Positions 1-8,052 of a stretch of 64,000 nt of DNA are shown piece after piece. How positions within the stretch are numbered: the first letter of the stretch is position 1; the number at the start of each line of letters is the position of its first letter. Location: contig NZ_CP011036.1 in the NCBI RefSeq assembly GCF_002221505.1, forward strand, positions 2,108,001 through 2,172,000, read 5' to 3'. The position numbers were made by a program, and so were the translations under genes. The notes below the pieces were generated by a model. The model was given only the letters and a program-made list of their open reading frames with translations, was not told where the DNA came from and made no database searches. The stretch comes from Pseudoalteromonas nigrifaciens (lineage in GTDB: Bacteria > Pseudomonadota > Gammaproteobacteria > Enterobacterales > Alteromonadaceae).

Positions 1-3
1 ATC

Positions 4-34
4 TTACCAATTAGTATTATAAAATTACCAATTA
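4..34. repeat. direct repeat TTACCAATTA, candidate regulator half-sites
   Basis: TTACCAATTA occurs at 4-13 and again at 25-34, 21 bp apart start to start, which is two helical turns. It lies about 100 bp upstream of a GntR/FCD regulator gene. ACCAAT-type half-sites are known for UxuR/ExuR-like members of this family, so autoregulation is a reasonable inference. Only the repeat itself is directly seen. Confidence 0.4.
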
Positions 35-129
35 ACTTACGATTACAAAGTAGGCGTAAAGTAGCCTTATTAATTTTCTATTGTGGCAACATTATGAATT
101 TACAACAATTTAAATCAGAGGATATGAAA

Positions 130-861
130 ATGAAAAGGCGCAGACGTTTTTGGACAATTGTTGAAAAATTAGAAGCCGCGATAGCTCAAGGTATTTATCC
201 TGTAGGTACACGGTTACCAGCAGAGCGTGAGTTAGCCGAAATTCACCAAGTAAGCCGCCCGACTATACGCGAGGCAATTATTGCACTTGAAGTTAGAGAG
301 CGCGTTGAAGTAAAAACGGGATCTGGTGTTTTTGTTACTGACACTAAAAAGTCAGAAAGCTTCGCTAAACCAATTAGTGCATTTGAGCTAACTCAAGCCC
401 GTGCTTTGGTTGAAGCCGAGGCTGCAGCACTGTCTGCTGCAACGATACAAAGTGAAGAGTTGGCGTTGTTAAAACAAACACTTGATGACATGCGCATTGC
501 TGAAACCGCGAATTCAGCCGATCAACGTTTTCATGAAATTATTGCGCAATCAACCCGTAATAACGCTATTGTTTTAACAATTAATAATCTTTGGAAGTTG
601 AGATTAACCGAACCTGAAATTATCTCGGCTCATGAAGATGTTTGTTCGCAAAGTAACGAGCAACGAATACAAGAACACACTGCTATATACGAAGCAATTG
701 CATCGCATGACTCATCAGCAGCAAGAAAAGCAATGCATAACCACTTTAACCGATTAATTAATGCATTATTTGCAGCCAGTGAAGCTAAAGCGCTTGAAGA
801 GATAAAACGTAAAACAGATGAAACGCGTGGATTGTATTCTATTACCCATTTAACCCACTAA
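130..861 (+). CDS. GntR-family (FadR/FCD type) transcriptional regulator
   Basis: A DNA-binding repressor or activator with an N-terminal winged helix-turn-helix (roughly residues 5-70, containing GTRLPAERELAE and SRPTIREAI, the classic GntR recognition region) and a C-terminal all-helical FCD ligand domain. The overall look is closest to the UxuR/ExuR hexuronate subgroup, but the ligand cannot be read from the sequence. An upstream ATG exists at 94, but AGAGG at 117-121 lies 8 bases before the ATG at 130, so the 243-residue form is preferred. A clear terminator follows the stop. The next feature downstream is a decayed TonB-dependent receptor on the other strand, so any sugar-uptake partner it controlled may have been lost or lies left of the window. 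Confidence 0.85.
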   Translation: MKRRRRFWTIVEKLEAAIAQGIYPVGTRLPAERELAEIHQVSRPTIREAIIALEVRERVEVKTGSGVFVTDTKKSESFAKPISAFELTQARALVEAEAAALSAATIQSEELALLKQTLDDMRIAETANSADQRFHEIIAQSTRNNAIVLTINNLWKLRLTEPEIISAHEDVCSQSNEQRIQEHTAIYEAIASHDSSAARKAMHNHFNRLINALFAASEAKALEEIKRKTDETRGLYSITHLTH

Positions 862-882
862 GTTAGTTTGTTCACCAAATAA

Positions 883-907
883 AAAAGGCTCTAAATTAGA
901 GCCTTTT
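883..907 (+). terminator. rho-independent terminator after the GntR gene
   Basis: A 10-bp perfect stem (883-892 with 898-907, AAAAGGCTCT and its complement) closes a 5-base loop and ends in four T residues. The A tract on the left arm could let it also serve the minus strand, where the receptor remnant ends. Confidence 0.8.
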
Positions 908-926
908 GTGTGTTAATTGCTTTAAA

Positions 927-1331
927 TTAGAACTTAAAGCTCATACCTAAGAATAAGCGTGGCCCGTAGTCATTCACTTCACCTAGGTTACCCTCAACAA
1001 AGTAGTCTTGTGATTTAGGTGCACTAAATAAGTTAATTGCCTCTGCTTTAATTCTAATGTGCTCATTAATTTTATAAGATGCGCGCATTTCCCACACTCC
1101 TACCCCGTCAACATAACGTAAGCGAGTACCATTAGATGTGTAAGGTTGGAAGTATTCGCTACGGTATTTGTAAATAACCGCGGTATCGAATCCACCAATT
1201 TGCTAGTACAACTGGCTACTAAATACATGCTTAGAGAAGCCAGGTACTGAAGCTGGTGGAATAATACCTGCTTGCAGTTGAGTTGAATTTCCATCTACAT
1301 CAGTTTCATACGTGTCGCCTAATAATTTAAG
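927..1331 (-). pseudogene. C-terminal remnant of a TonB-dependent outer-membrane receptor
   Basis: Reading the minus strand from about 1331 to the stop at 927-929 gives about 135 residues ending in DYGPRLFLGMSFKF, a typical final beta-strand of a TonB-dependent receptor, with other strand-like pieces such as FDTAVIYKYRSEYFQPY and INEHIRIKAEAINLF. An in-frame TAG at 1203-1205 interrupts the frame between QLY and QIGGFD. No signal peptide, plug or rest of the barrel can be found upstream, so this is the 3' end of a gene that has been deleted and is now decaying. Such receptors usually import oligosaccharides, siderophores or cobalamin, and the substrate cannot be assigned from this fragment. 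Confidence 0.85.
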
Positions 1332-1754
1332 GAACTAATATTAATTAAATTTAACAAAGCTCTCAGAAAAGCTATGCCGGTTAGATGCGCTTTCTTACAG
1401 ATATAATAAACCTAAATTTAATTTAATAAGAAATGAAAACAATGACTTAAACTAACTATACCTAAGCAACTATGAAAGCCACGGTATTGTTTTTATAGGA
1501 TAAAGCTATATTGCCAAGCGTTTGATTATTGAAGCTATAAATTGCTAATTTAAAAATATAAGCTAAGTAGAGGTTACAAAGCGAAGTAGTGCTTATCATT
1601 TTATACTGAATGCTATTGCTAGGTATTAGGTATTAGGTGCTATGGCGGGTATTCTGATTTATTCACTAAGAAAGTAAGTCATACTTTAACATTACAAATG
1701 TTAAAGTTAAACGCTTTGGCTGTTGTTTAAATCAATGTTAGATTAATTGGTTAC
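1332..1754. other. non-coding stretch
   Basis: AT-rich sequence between the receptor remnant and the terminator of the next gene group. A short tandem repeat of TAGGTATTAGG lies near 1621-1640. I could not find further receptor-like coding sequence or any supported gene in it. Confidence 0.5.
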
Positions 1755-1800
1755 TTATAAAAAATGAAACCGCTAGAAATATATCAAAACGGTTTCATTG
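1755..1800 (-). terminator. rho-independent terminator for the minus-strand nitroreductase group
   Basis: The perfect 10-bp arms AATGAAACCG (1763-1772) and CGGTTTCATT (1790-1799) enclose a 17-base loop. On the minus strand the hairpin is followed by a run of six T. It lies 26 bases past the stop of the nitroreductase-like gene. Confidence 0.75.
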
Positions 1801-1825
1801 GTTAAATTATATTAAAGTAAGTGTA

Positions 1826-2449
1826 TTAACCAAATACTTTCATACGTTCTTCAACCGGTTTAAACTCCTTGTCGCCTGCTGGCTGATCGATAGCGCCAAA
1901 TACCATTTGTGCATTTAATTCCCAGTCTGCAGCTATGTTCCACTCATCTGCAACTTTTTGATCGATAACTGGATTATAATGTTGCAGGTTGGCACCAATA
2001 TCTAAGCTAGCCAATGCTGTCCAAATCGCATACTGATGCATAGCGCTGCTTTGTTGTGCCCAAATTGGAAATTTGTCAGCATACAAAGGTGCAGCTTCTT
2101 GCATGTTTCTTACTACGGCTTTGTCCTCGAAGAACAATACCGTACCTGCACCGGCTCTAAAGCCTGCAATTTTATTTTTAGTACCTTGAAATTTTTCGTC
2201 GTCACCAACGATAACTCTAAGCGTTTCTTCAGTAATGTCCCACAGTTTGTGATGCTCATCACCAAACAAAACGACGATACGTGCCGATTGTGAGTTAAAA
2301 GCTGATGGCGTATGCAAAACCGCGTGCTCAACAAGCTTAACTACTTCTTCGTTAGAAACTGGCAACTGATCGCTTAGAGCATAGATAGAGCGACGCTTCT
2401 GTGCTAATTGTTGTAGATCTTTTAAGTTTGACATTTTCAATTCAGACAT
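1826..2449 (-). CDS. nitroreductase-family protein (Frm2/fatty-acid-repression-mutant type)
   Basis: A 207-residue flavin-dependent oxidoreductase of the nitroreductase superfamily, probably an FMN-binding cytosolic dimer. The opening pattern KRRSIYAL followed by HTPSAFNSQSARIVVL is typical of the Frm2-like branch, which differs from classical NfsB enzymes in its shorter form. Natural substrates of this branch are not well established; nitroaromatic reduction and lipid or redox signalling have been proposed. AGGAGA lies 7 bases before the first ATG, supporting this start. It is the last gene of a minus-strand run that also contains a TauE-like permease and a pirin, suggesting a redox or stress role. 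Confidence 0.8.
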   Translation of the reverse strand: MSELKMSNLKDLQQLAQKRRSIYALSDQLPVSNEEVVKLVEHAVLHTPSAFNSQSARIVVLFGDEHHKLWDITEETLRVIVGDDEKFQGTKNKIAGFRAGAGTVLFFEDKAVVRNMQEAAPLYADKFPIWAQQSSAMHQYAIWTALASLDIGANLQHYNPVIDQKVADEWNIAADWELNAQMVFGAIDQPAGDKEFKPVEERMKVFG

Positions 2450-2507
2450 GAGTATCTCCTGTGGTTGTTCAAATATTTAAGTAATTAAAAAACTAATCTA
2501 TTTACAG

Positions 2508-3239
2508 TTACTTACCTAAAAGTAACCAAAAACCGAGCACTAACAATAAATAATTCATTATCTTTAAAAATAACACTTTATCCAGTACTTCATTAATTTT
2601 TACCCCTAACCAATTACCTACAAATGCCAGTGGGAAAAAGGCCAGTGCAGTTAAAATTGTCTCACCCGTTAACAAGCCGAACGATAAAGCTGCAATAAGT
2701 TTTATTACATTCATCATTGCGAAAAATATCGCCGCGGTAGCAACAAACTTACCCGGAGTAAGCCCTATCGCTGTGAAATAAATAATAATGGGTGGCCCAC
2801 CCGCATGCACTAAACTGCTGGTAATACCGGAGAACATGGACATTATCCCCGCGCCAATTTTATTATTGAGAATTTTAAGCGAGCTTTTTTTAAAGAAAAT
2901 ATTTTTAATTGAAAAAACAATACATATTAAGGCGATTATCAAGCGTAAGTGCTTTGCATTAATAACGTCTATAATTAAATAAGCAATGAGCACACCTACT
3001 ATTGCCCCAGGAATTAGGGGCAGAAATAGTTGATTGTCCCATTTTCGCCAGTAACTTCTTACGCTTAACATGTCGCCAATAATTAATAGTGGCAGCATCA
3101 GTGCAATGGCTTGCGCTGCTGGCAATTTTAGCATTAGCAGCGGCACGGCAAACACGCCTAATGCCCCTGCAAATGCTGATTTTGAAACACCGATTAACAC
3201 AACAACAGCTGCTATTAAAACAAGTGTTGTAATATCCAT
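2508..3239 (-). CDS. TauE/SafE-family membrane permease
   Basis: A 243-residue polytopic inner-membrane protein with about seven to eight hydrophobic segments and the family's duplicated pattern, including VSKSAFAGALGVFAVP near the N-terminus and SSLVHAGGPPIIIYF in the second half. The family exports or imports sulfur-containing or organic anions such as sulfite and sulfoacetate; the substrate here is unknown. An earlier ATG at 3296 would overlap the pirin gene by 56 bases. The ATG at 3239, with GGCGGA 8 bases upstream and just past the pirin stop, gives the usual family N-terminus and is preferred. It is probably cotranscribed with the pirin gene. Confidence 0.82.
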   Translation of the reverse strand: MDITTLVLIAAVVVLIGVSKSAFAGALGVFAVPLLMLKLPAAQAIALMLPLLIIGDMLSVRSYWRKWDNQLFLPLIPGAIVGVLIAYLIIDVINAKHLRLIIALICIVFSIKNIFFKKSSLKILNNKIGAGIMSMFSGITSSLVHAGGPPIIIYFTAIGLTPGKFVATAAIFFAMMNVIKLIAALSFGLLTGETILTALAFFPLAFVGNWLGVKINEVLDKVLFLKIMNYLLLVLGFWLLLGK

Positions 3240-3240
3240 A

Positions 3241-3936
3241 CTAGAAATCCGCCGGTAATTCAAACCATAAAGCTTCAAGTTCAGCTGTTGCTTCAAGGTT
3301 TAACTCTGTCGCGGGGTCAACCGCAAAGGCATCACCTGCAGCAAATTCTTTACCATCAACCATTACGCTACCTTTTACAATGTGCAGGTAACCAATTTGC
3401 TTACCCGAGGCCAGCATAAACGTTTGTTGCACGTTTAAAACTAAGCGTGACAAGCTTGCATCTTGATTAATTGACAATGCATTTTCGCCGCCCTCTGGTG
3501 TAAGTAATGGCGTTAGTGGACCATTTTGCGCAATACTTTTTTGCTCATAACTTGGTTTAATTCCCATTTTATTGGGCTGTATCCAAATTTGTAAAAACTT
3601 AACTTGGTCAGTGTTAGATGCATTATATTCTGAATGCATTACGCCACTGCCCGCACTCATACGTTGTACGTCGCCTGCCGGTACAGTGTGCTTATTGCCT
3701 TCACTGTCCTCATGCTTTAATGCGCCTTGCATAACATACGAAATAATTTCCATATCGCGGTGCCCGTGCGTCCCAAAACCTTTACCTGGCATAACCATGT
3801 CGTCGTTTATTACGCGCAGTGCTGAAACACCCATATGTTTTGGATCGTAGTAACTGCCAAAAGAAAAACTATGTTTGCTTTGCAACCAACCAAGATCGAC
3901 CGAGCCGCGCTCTTGTGACTTTCTTATATATTTCAT
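3241..3936 (-). CDS. pirin-family protein (YhhW-like, putative quercetinase)
   Basis: A 231-residue bicupin. The first cupin carries the metal-binding pattern GTHGHRDMEIISYV followed by GVMHSEYN, matching the three-His/one-Glu site of YhhW, which shows quercetin 2,3-dioxygenase activity in vitro. The physiological role is unknown. An ATG five codons earlier (3951) exists, but AAGGAA falls between the two and is correctly spaced only for 3936. A LysR regulator lies 100 bases upstream on the same strand, and the permease gene follows almost without a gap. A second, truncated pirin lies on the other side of the LysR gene. Confidence 0.87.
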   Translation of the reverse strand: MKYIRKSQERGSVDLGWLQSKHSFSFGSYYDPKHMGVSALRVINDDMVMPGKGFGTHGHRDMEIISYVMQGALKHEDSEGNKHTVPAGDVQRMSAGSGVMHSEYNASNTDQVKFLQIWIQPNKMGIKPSYEQKSIAQNGPLTPLLTPEGGENALSINQDASLSRLVLNVQQTFMLASGKQIGYLHIVKGSVMVDGKEFAAGDAFAVDPATELNLEATAELEALWFELPADF

Positions 3937-4036
3937 TATAAATTCCTTCATCTATTTCAATGAAGCCAGTTTACTACTGTGTTTATACGATTAAAATTAG
4001 CTGTTTTAGTATCAATCATTCGATTTAAAAGAATGT

Positions 4037-4924
4037 TTATTGTAGTTCTTCACATTGATATCTTAGTTCAGCTAAAAAAGCTCTGGCTGCTGGACCTAAG
4101 CTGTCGCCATCTTTAAAGATTAAATGCAACTGCATAGAGCGCTTGCTGTTATGTTGCAAAGGGAGTGTTTTGAGTTTGCCCTGTGCTAGTTCATTTTTAA
4201 TAGAAGTTAAAGGTAGCCAAGCAAAACCTAAACCACTGCAGATCATATCAATAGAAGTACGTAAATGACTCACCGTCCAGCGCTGGTTAGCACCTAACCA
4301 GCCTGCATCACTTTTACGATGCATACCTGAGTCGCGCACTACAATTTGACGATGACTTTTTAAATCCTCTGCGGTTAAATCTCTCCCCAAAGAATGTAAT
4401 GTGTGATCTGGATTAGCAACTGCAATAAAGTCTATTTGGCAAAGTTGCTCACTAAAACCTTCTGTTAATGCAACCGGTGAAATAGCAATATCTACATCAG
4501 CATTCTCAATCAGTTCGCTTGCCCCACTCAGTACCGACTCCACCAACTCAATTTGCAGCATTGGGTATTGGGCAGAAACAGTATCAAGCACTTTATACAG
4601 CCTTGCTTGTGGAAACATTTCATCAACTGCAATTTTTAGGCTCCCTTCTGTGCCTTGACCAAGAGTATGACCCACTATTTCCAGCTTAGCGGCTTCATCA
4701 AGCAAAAAGTTGGCGCGCTTAAGCATTAGCTCACCTGCTTGAGTCAAAACAGTTTTTCGCCCTTCAATTTCAAATAACTTAACATCGAGCGAGCTTTCTA
4801 TTTTACCCACCGCATTATGAATACTTGACTGGCTTTTATGAATTCCTTGTGAGGCTTGATTAAAGCCACCAAATTGCACCACAGAGCGAAACATTCGCCA
4901 TTGCTCTAGTGTGACTCTAAGCAT
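4037..4924 (-). CDS. LysR-family transcriptional regulator
   Basis: A 295-residue LysR protein with an N-terminal winged helix-turn-helix (residues about 5-65, FGGFNQASQGIHKSQSSIHNAVGKIE) and a periplasmic-binding-like effector domain from about 90 onward. It precedes the pirin gene on the same strand and follows the truncated pirin, so pirin expression is a plausible target, but no T-N11-A operator was confirmed. The effector is not predictable. Confidence 0.88.
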   Translation of the reverse strand: MLRVTLEQWRMFRSVVQFGGFNQASQGIHKSQSSIHNAVGKIESSLDVKLFEIEGRKTVLTQAGELMLKRANFLLDEAAKLEIVGHTLGQGTEGSLKIAVDEMFPQARLYKVLDTVSAQYPMLQIELVESVLSGASELIENADVDIAISPVALTEGFSEQLCQIDFIAVANPDHTLHSLGRDLTAEDLKSHRQIVVRDSGMHRKSDAGWLGANQRWTVSHLRTSIDMICSGLGFAWLPLTSIKNELAQGKLKTLPLQHNSKRSMQLHLIFKDGDSLGPAARAFLAELRYQCEELQ

Positions 4925-5016
4925 GATTACCTCTTATTGCTTTATATTTTATTTTTGTTGTTAATTCTGCAGATTATCTTCAGACAAGTTAAGTTTGAGC
5001 AACCCACACCTAGTTA

Positions 5017-5184
5017 TTATGCATAAATAGGTGTGAGTTTTATTCGGATCTCAGGGAAGTTATTTGGCCCCATTTGGTCAAAGAAAACAAATGGACCTAC
5101 CATGCGTTTTTCTTGATGAGGTAAAACGCGTTTTACATTTAACCCACCAATATCATGCTCTTTCGCTTTAAGCACTTTAGCCAT
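5017..5184 (-). pseudogene. truncated second pirin gene (N-terminal fragment)
   Basis: A 55-codon minus-strand frame starts at 5184 with an AGAGGA ribosome site 8 bases upstream. It encodes [20 protein letters not shown] followed by FDQMGP, which is the beginning of a canonical pirin (the KRxLP...RMVGPFIFFDxMGP signature). After NNFPEIRIK the homology stops and a TAA follows. Full-length pirins are about 230-290 residues, so about 80 percent of the gene, including the His ligands, is missing. It belongs to a different pirin subgroup from the intact copy at 3241-3936. Confidence 0.75.
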
Positions 5185-6233
5185 AATAAACATCCTCTTA
5201 AGTTGCTTTATAAAAATAAACGTATGTTATTTTGATTTTATATACAGTCGATTATCTATAATTCATATTGTAGTTTAACGAAAGCCAACATCCTTTGTTC
5301 TTATTTAATTAATGAATAGCGTTACTTTAGCCCGCACCATTCTCTCTTTGAGAATGTGGCACGTCATTGCAATTACACAAAAGATGCAGGTAATTTACAT
5401 AATCGTTTTTTATTCTTACTTTTAAATTAGGGTCTTATTTTTAGGTTAAAACGTATATACCTATATAAATGTTTATACCTATAACTTGTAAATAGTGCTG
5501 CAGCACAAAACAGCAAATAATTTAGCCCGTTTTATCGCAAAGATAATTCATAGCATACAGGGAATTTAACTTATTAAGCTGCCTGTATTTTAAGCTAAAA
5601 TATAATTTTAACACTAAAATAGTACGCTAGCGCAAAAGTATATTTGCATTAATTGCTATTTCTGAGCTTGTGTTTTTTACCCTCAAAGGCTTAATATTTA
5701 TACTAATCCAAAGCTTAGAAACCGCTAGTACAGCATTGTACTAATGCTTAAACAGGCGTTATTTTAATCAACTTTAACCTTTGGTACATATTTTGTACCA
5801 ACAGTAAAAGCTCGTATCTAATTAATAAATAACAACAAATAGTTAAACACATTGAAAAAATGCAATTTTATTAATTTTTTTCTGGACAATTTATTTTCCT
5901 CAGCTAACATCTAGCTAGAACATAGTTATTTCCTCACAACTCTACACGCCCTATGATTTGAGCTTTAACAGACTCTATTTGCGGGAAGTAGATACACACC
6001 CTGATATGTATTCGAAGTTTATCTTCATCAGTTTTGCAATTTCAGGCAATTAATTGCCCGCATACTGACATCCGGCGAAGGCTAACAAGCCAACTCCGTC
6101 AATTTGACCGAATCCACACATGTGGACGTTCTTAAAGATTTTGCTATCTTAAGGCTATACCCCTGCGCGTCAGAAAAGCCATAAATTTAGCGAAAGGTGC
6201 ACTGCTGGGCCTATATAAAAGGTATATGTTGGA
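5185..6233. promoter_or_regulatory. 1 kb gene-free region upstream of ureD with two palindromes
   Basis: No supported gene was found. Two palindromes lie near the urease operon: GGCAATTAATTGCC at 6045-6058 (perfect, 14 bp) and TCCACA-CA-TGTGGA at 6113-6126 (6-bp arms, 2-base spacer). They start 68 bases apart and lie 108-189 bases before the ureD start, where operators for a urease regulator would be expected. A hairpin CATTCTC-TCTTT-GAGAATG lies near 5340-5358. No promoter could be assigned with certainty. Confidence 0.4.
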
Positions 6234-7142
6234 ATGATGACACTTTCCTCCATGCCCGTAGCACATCGGGCAGACGCTAAATCTGGGCATAGCTTTGATG
6301 CCAATCGCCACTGGGCGGCTTCTTTAACGCTCGGCTTCTGTGCTCAAAACAGCGGCGATACACGTGTTACGCGCATGAATATTGCTCGTCATTATGGTCC
6401 ATTACGTGTACAAAGACCTTTTTACCCTGAAGGCAAAGATGGTTGCTGTCACGTGTATTTACTGCATCCGCCCGGTGGGGTTGTGAGTGGCGATGCGCTC
6501 AATATCAATATTTCGCTCACTAAAGGTGCGCATAGTTTAATTACCACACCTGCTGCCAATAAGCTTTATAAAGCCGACAGCAACGGGGTTGCATGGAGCC
6601 AAACTACTAATTTAAAAGTGGATGACAACGCCATTTTAGAGTGGTTGCCGCAAGAAACCCTCGCCTTTGATGGCTCTCGTGGGCTGCAAGTATTTAACAT
6701 TGAACTGGCTAAAACAGCTAAGTGCCTAGGCTGGGAAATACTAGGCCTTGGTCGCCCTGCCAGTGATTTGCCCTTTGCTACTGGCTGTATTGAGCAGCGT
6801 TTTAAGTTAACCCAAGACGGTAAGCCATTGTGGTTAGAGCGTCAAAATTTAGACCCCACTCACCCTAGATTTAACGGTAAATGGGGCCAAGGTGGTGCTA
6901 CCGTACATGGCACATTTTGGACTGTTGGCTTAAACGATCCAGCAGCAGCTATTGCTGCACTGCGTGAACAACTACCGCCCAGTAATAATTGGGCCGCTAC
7001 CTACCGCCGTGACGTTTTATTAGTGCGCTATTTAGGGCACGAACGTAACCAAGTATGGAAATTATTTGAACAGGTACGCAACATACTTCGCCCGCTATTA
7101 AGCGGACATCAAGCCACCATACCACGGATTTGGTTAACCTAA
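6234..7142 (+). CDS. ureD: urease accessory protein UreD (UreH)
   Basis: A 302-residue scaffold protein that binds the apo-urease trimer and, with UreF and UreG, forms the complex that inserts nickel into the active site. Typical blocks are present: YGPLRVQRPFYPEG, HPPGGVVSGD and ITTPAANKLYKADS. The length fits the family. Two ATGs are adjacent (6234 and 6237) with a weak GGA upstream, so the start is uncertain by one codon. It is the first gene of the operon. A gap of 263 bases separates it from ureA, which is larger than elsewhere in the cluster. Confidence 0.95.
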   Translation: MMTLSSMPVAHRADAKSGHSFDANRHWAASLTLGFCAQNSGDTRVTRMNIARHYGPLRVQRPFYPEGKDGCCHVYLLHPPGGVVSGDALNINISLTKGAHSLITTPAANKLYKADSNGVAWSQTTNLKVDDNAILEWLPQETLAFDGSRGLQVFNIELAKTAKCLGWEILGLGRPASDLPFATGCIEQRFKLTQDGKPLWLERQNLDPTHPRFNGKWGQGGATVHGTFWTVGLNDPAAAIAALREQLPPSNNWAATYRRDVLLVRYLGHERNQVWKLFEQVRNILRPLLSGHQATIPRIWLT

Positions 7143-7405
7143 TTTTTAACTGTTTGTCATGGCTAAAAATAACAACAATAATTCTATCGCCTATGCTCTT
7201 TAGGTGATTAATTAAACACTATTATTTACCAAGGTGTTAATTATAAGCAGAGCCTAGTTATTGCTTATGATTAGCCTCTTGGCTGAAGAAAACTGTACCG
7301 ATATTTTAAACATATCGTCTTAGCTTTTGCTTAGGCGAACACACTACCTGTGCCAATTAGTCATAGGTAATTAATATAACAACATCGAGGACTATGGAGT
7401 TAGCG
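7143..7405. other. spacer between ureD and ureA
   Basis: This 263-base spacer is unusually long for a urease operon. It holds a small hairpin, CGATAT (7299-7304) with ATATCG (7312-7317), but this is not followed by a T run. It may contain a second promoter or mRNA-processing site for ureABCEFG; nothing stronger can be claimed. Confidence 0.35.
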
Positions 7406-7708
7406 ATGGAATTAACACCCAGAGATAAAGATAAATTAATGTTATTCACTGCAGGTTTACTTGCAGAGCGACGCAAAGCCAAAGGGCTAAAACTAAATTA
7501 CCCAGAAGCAATTGCTCTAATCACCTGCGCTATTATGGAAGGTGCGCGCGAAGGGCGCACAGTGGCAGAAATGATGGCATTGGGTCGTGAAATGTTGACC
7601 CGCGACGATGTAATGGAAGGCATTGCTGAGATGATTCAAGACGTACAAGTAGAAGCAACGTTTCCTGACGGTACCAAACTGGTCACTGTGCATAACCCTA
7701 TAGTTTAA
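7406..7708 (+). CDS. ureA: urease subunit gamma
   Basis: The small gamma subunit of the (UreABC)3 urease trimer. Starting at 7406 gives [11 protein letters not shown] and exactly 100 residues, the standard UreA length, with [12 protein letters not shown] and [14 protein letters not shown] conserved. An upstream in-frame ATG at 7394 would add four residues, but GGAG lies 6 bases before 7406 and the canonical N-terminus argues for the later start. ureB follows after 11 bases. Confidence 0.95.
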   Translation: MELTPRDKDKLMLFTAGLLAERRKAKGLKLNYPEAIALITCAIMEGAREGRTVAEMMALGREMLTRDDVMEGIAEMIQDVQVEATFPDGTKLVTVHNPIV

Positions 7709-7719
7709 GGAAGTTCGTT

Positions 7720-8052
7720 ATGATTCCAGGTGAATATCAACTAAAAAGTGGCGATATTGAACTGTGTGTTGGCCGTAAAAGCATCACCATTAATGTTGCT
7801 AATAAAGGGGATCGACCTGTACAGGTTGGCTCTCATTACCACTTTGCCGAAAGTAACCCAGCACTGAGTTTTGATCGCGAGCAAGCCTATGGTTATCGCT
7901 TAGCTATTGCTGCTGGTTTAGCAATTCGCTTTGAACCAGGACAAACCCGTGAAGTATCTTTGATCCCCTATTCAGGTTTACGTCGTCTTTACGGTTTTCG
8001 TGGTGAAGTAATGGGACCTTTAGACAATAAACCTAAACAGGAGAGCGTGTAA
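7720..8052 (+). CDS. ureB: urease subunit beta
   Basis: The 110-residue beta subunit that packs against UreA and UreC. It begins with the invariant MIPGEY and includes [13 protein letters not shown] and [20 protein letters not shown] lies a few bases upstream of the ATG. Its stop codon overlaps the ureC start by one base (TAATG), indicating translational coupling. Confidence 0.95.
   Translation: MIPGEYQLKSGDIELCVGRKSITINVANKGDRPVQVGSHYHFAESNPALSFDREQAYGYRLAIAAGLAIRFEPGQTREVSLIPYSGLRRLYGFRGEVMGPLDNKPKQESV

Noticed and set aside
1100..1294. Minus-strand 64-codon frame inside the receptor remnant
   Set aside because: It is out of frame with the receptor homology and looks like chance.
5357..5370. 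Sigma-54-like TGGCAC...TTGC upstream of the urease operon
   Set aside because: The distance between the GG and GC elements is 9 bases, not 10, and the site is over 850 bases from ureD.
5950..6200. Possible riboswitch (guanidine or metal type) in the urease leader
   Set aside because: No conserved core motif of a known class could be recognised; only two DNA-style palindromes are clear.
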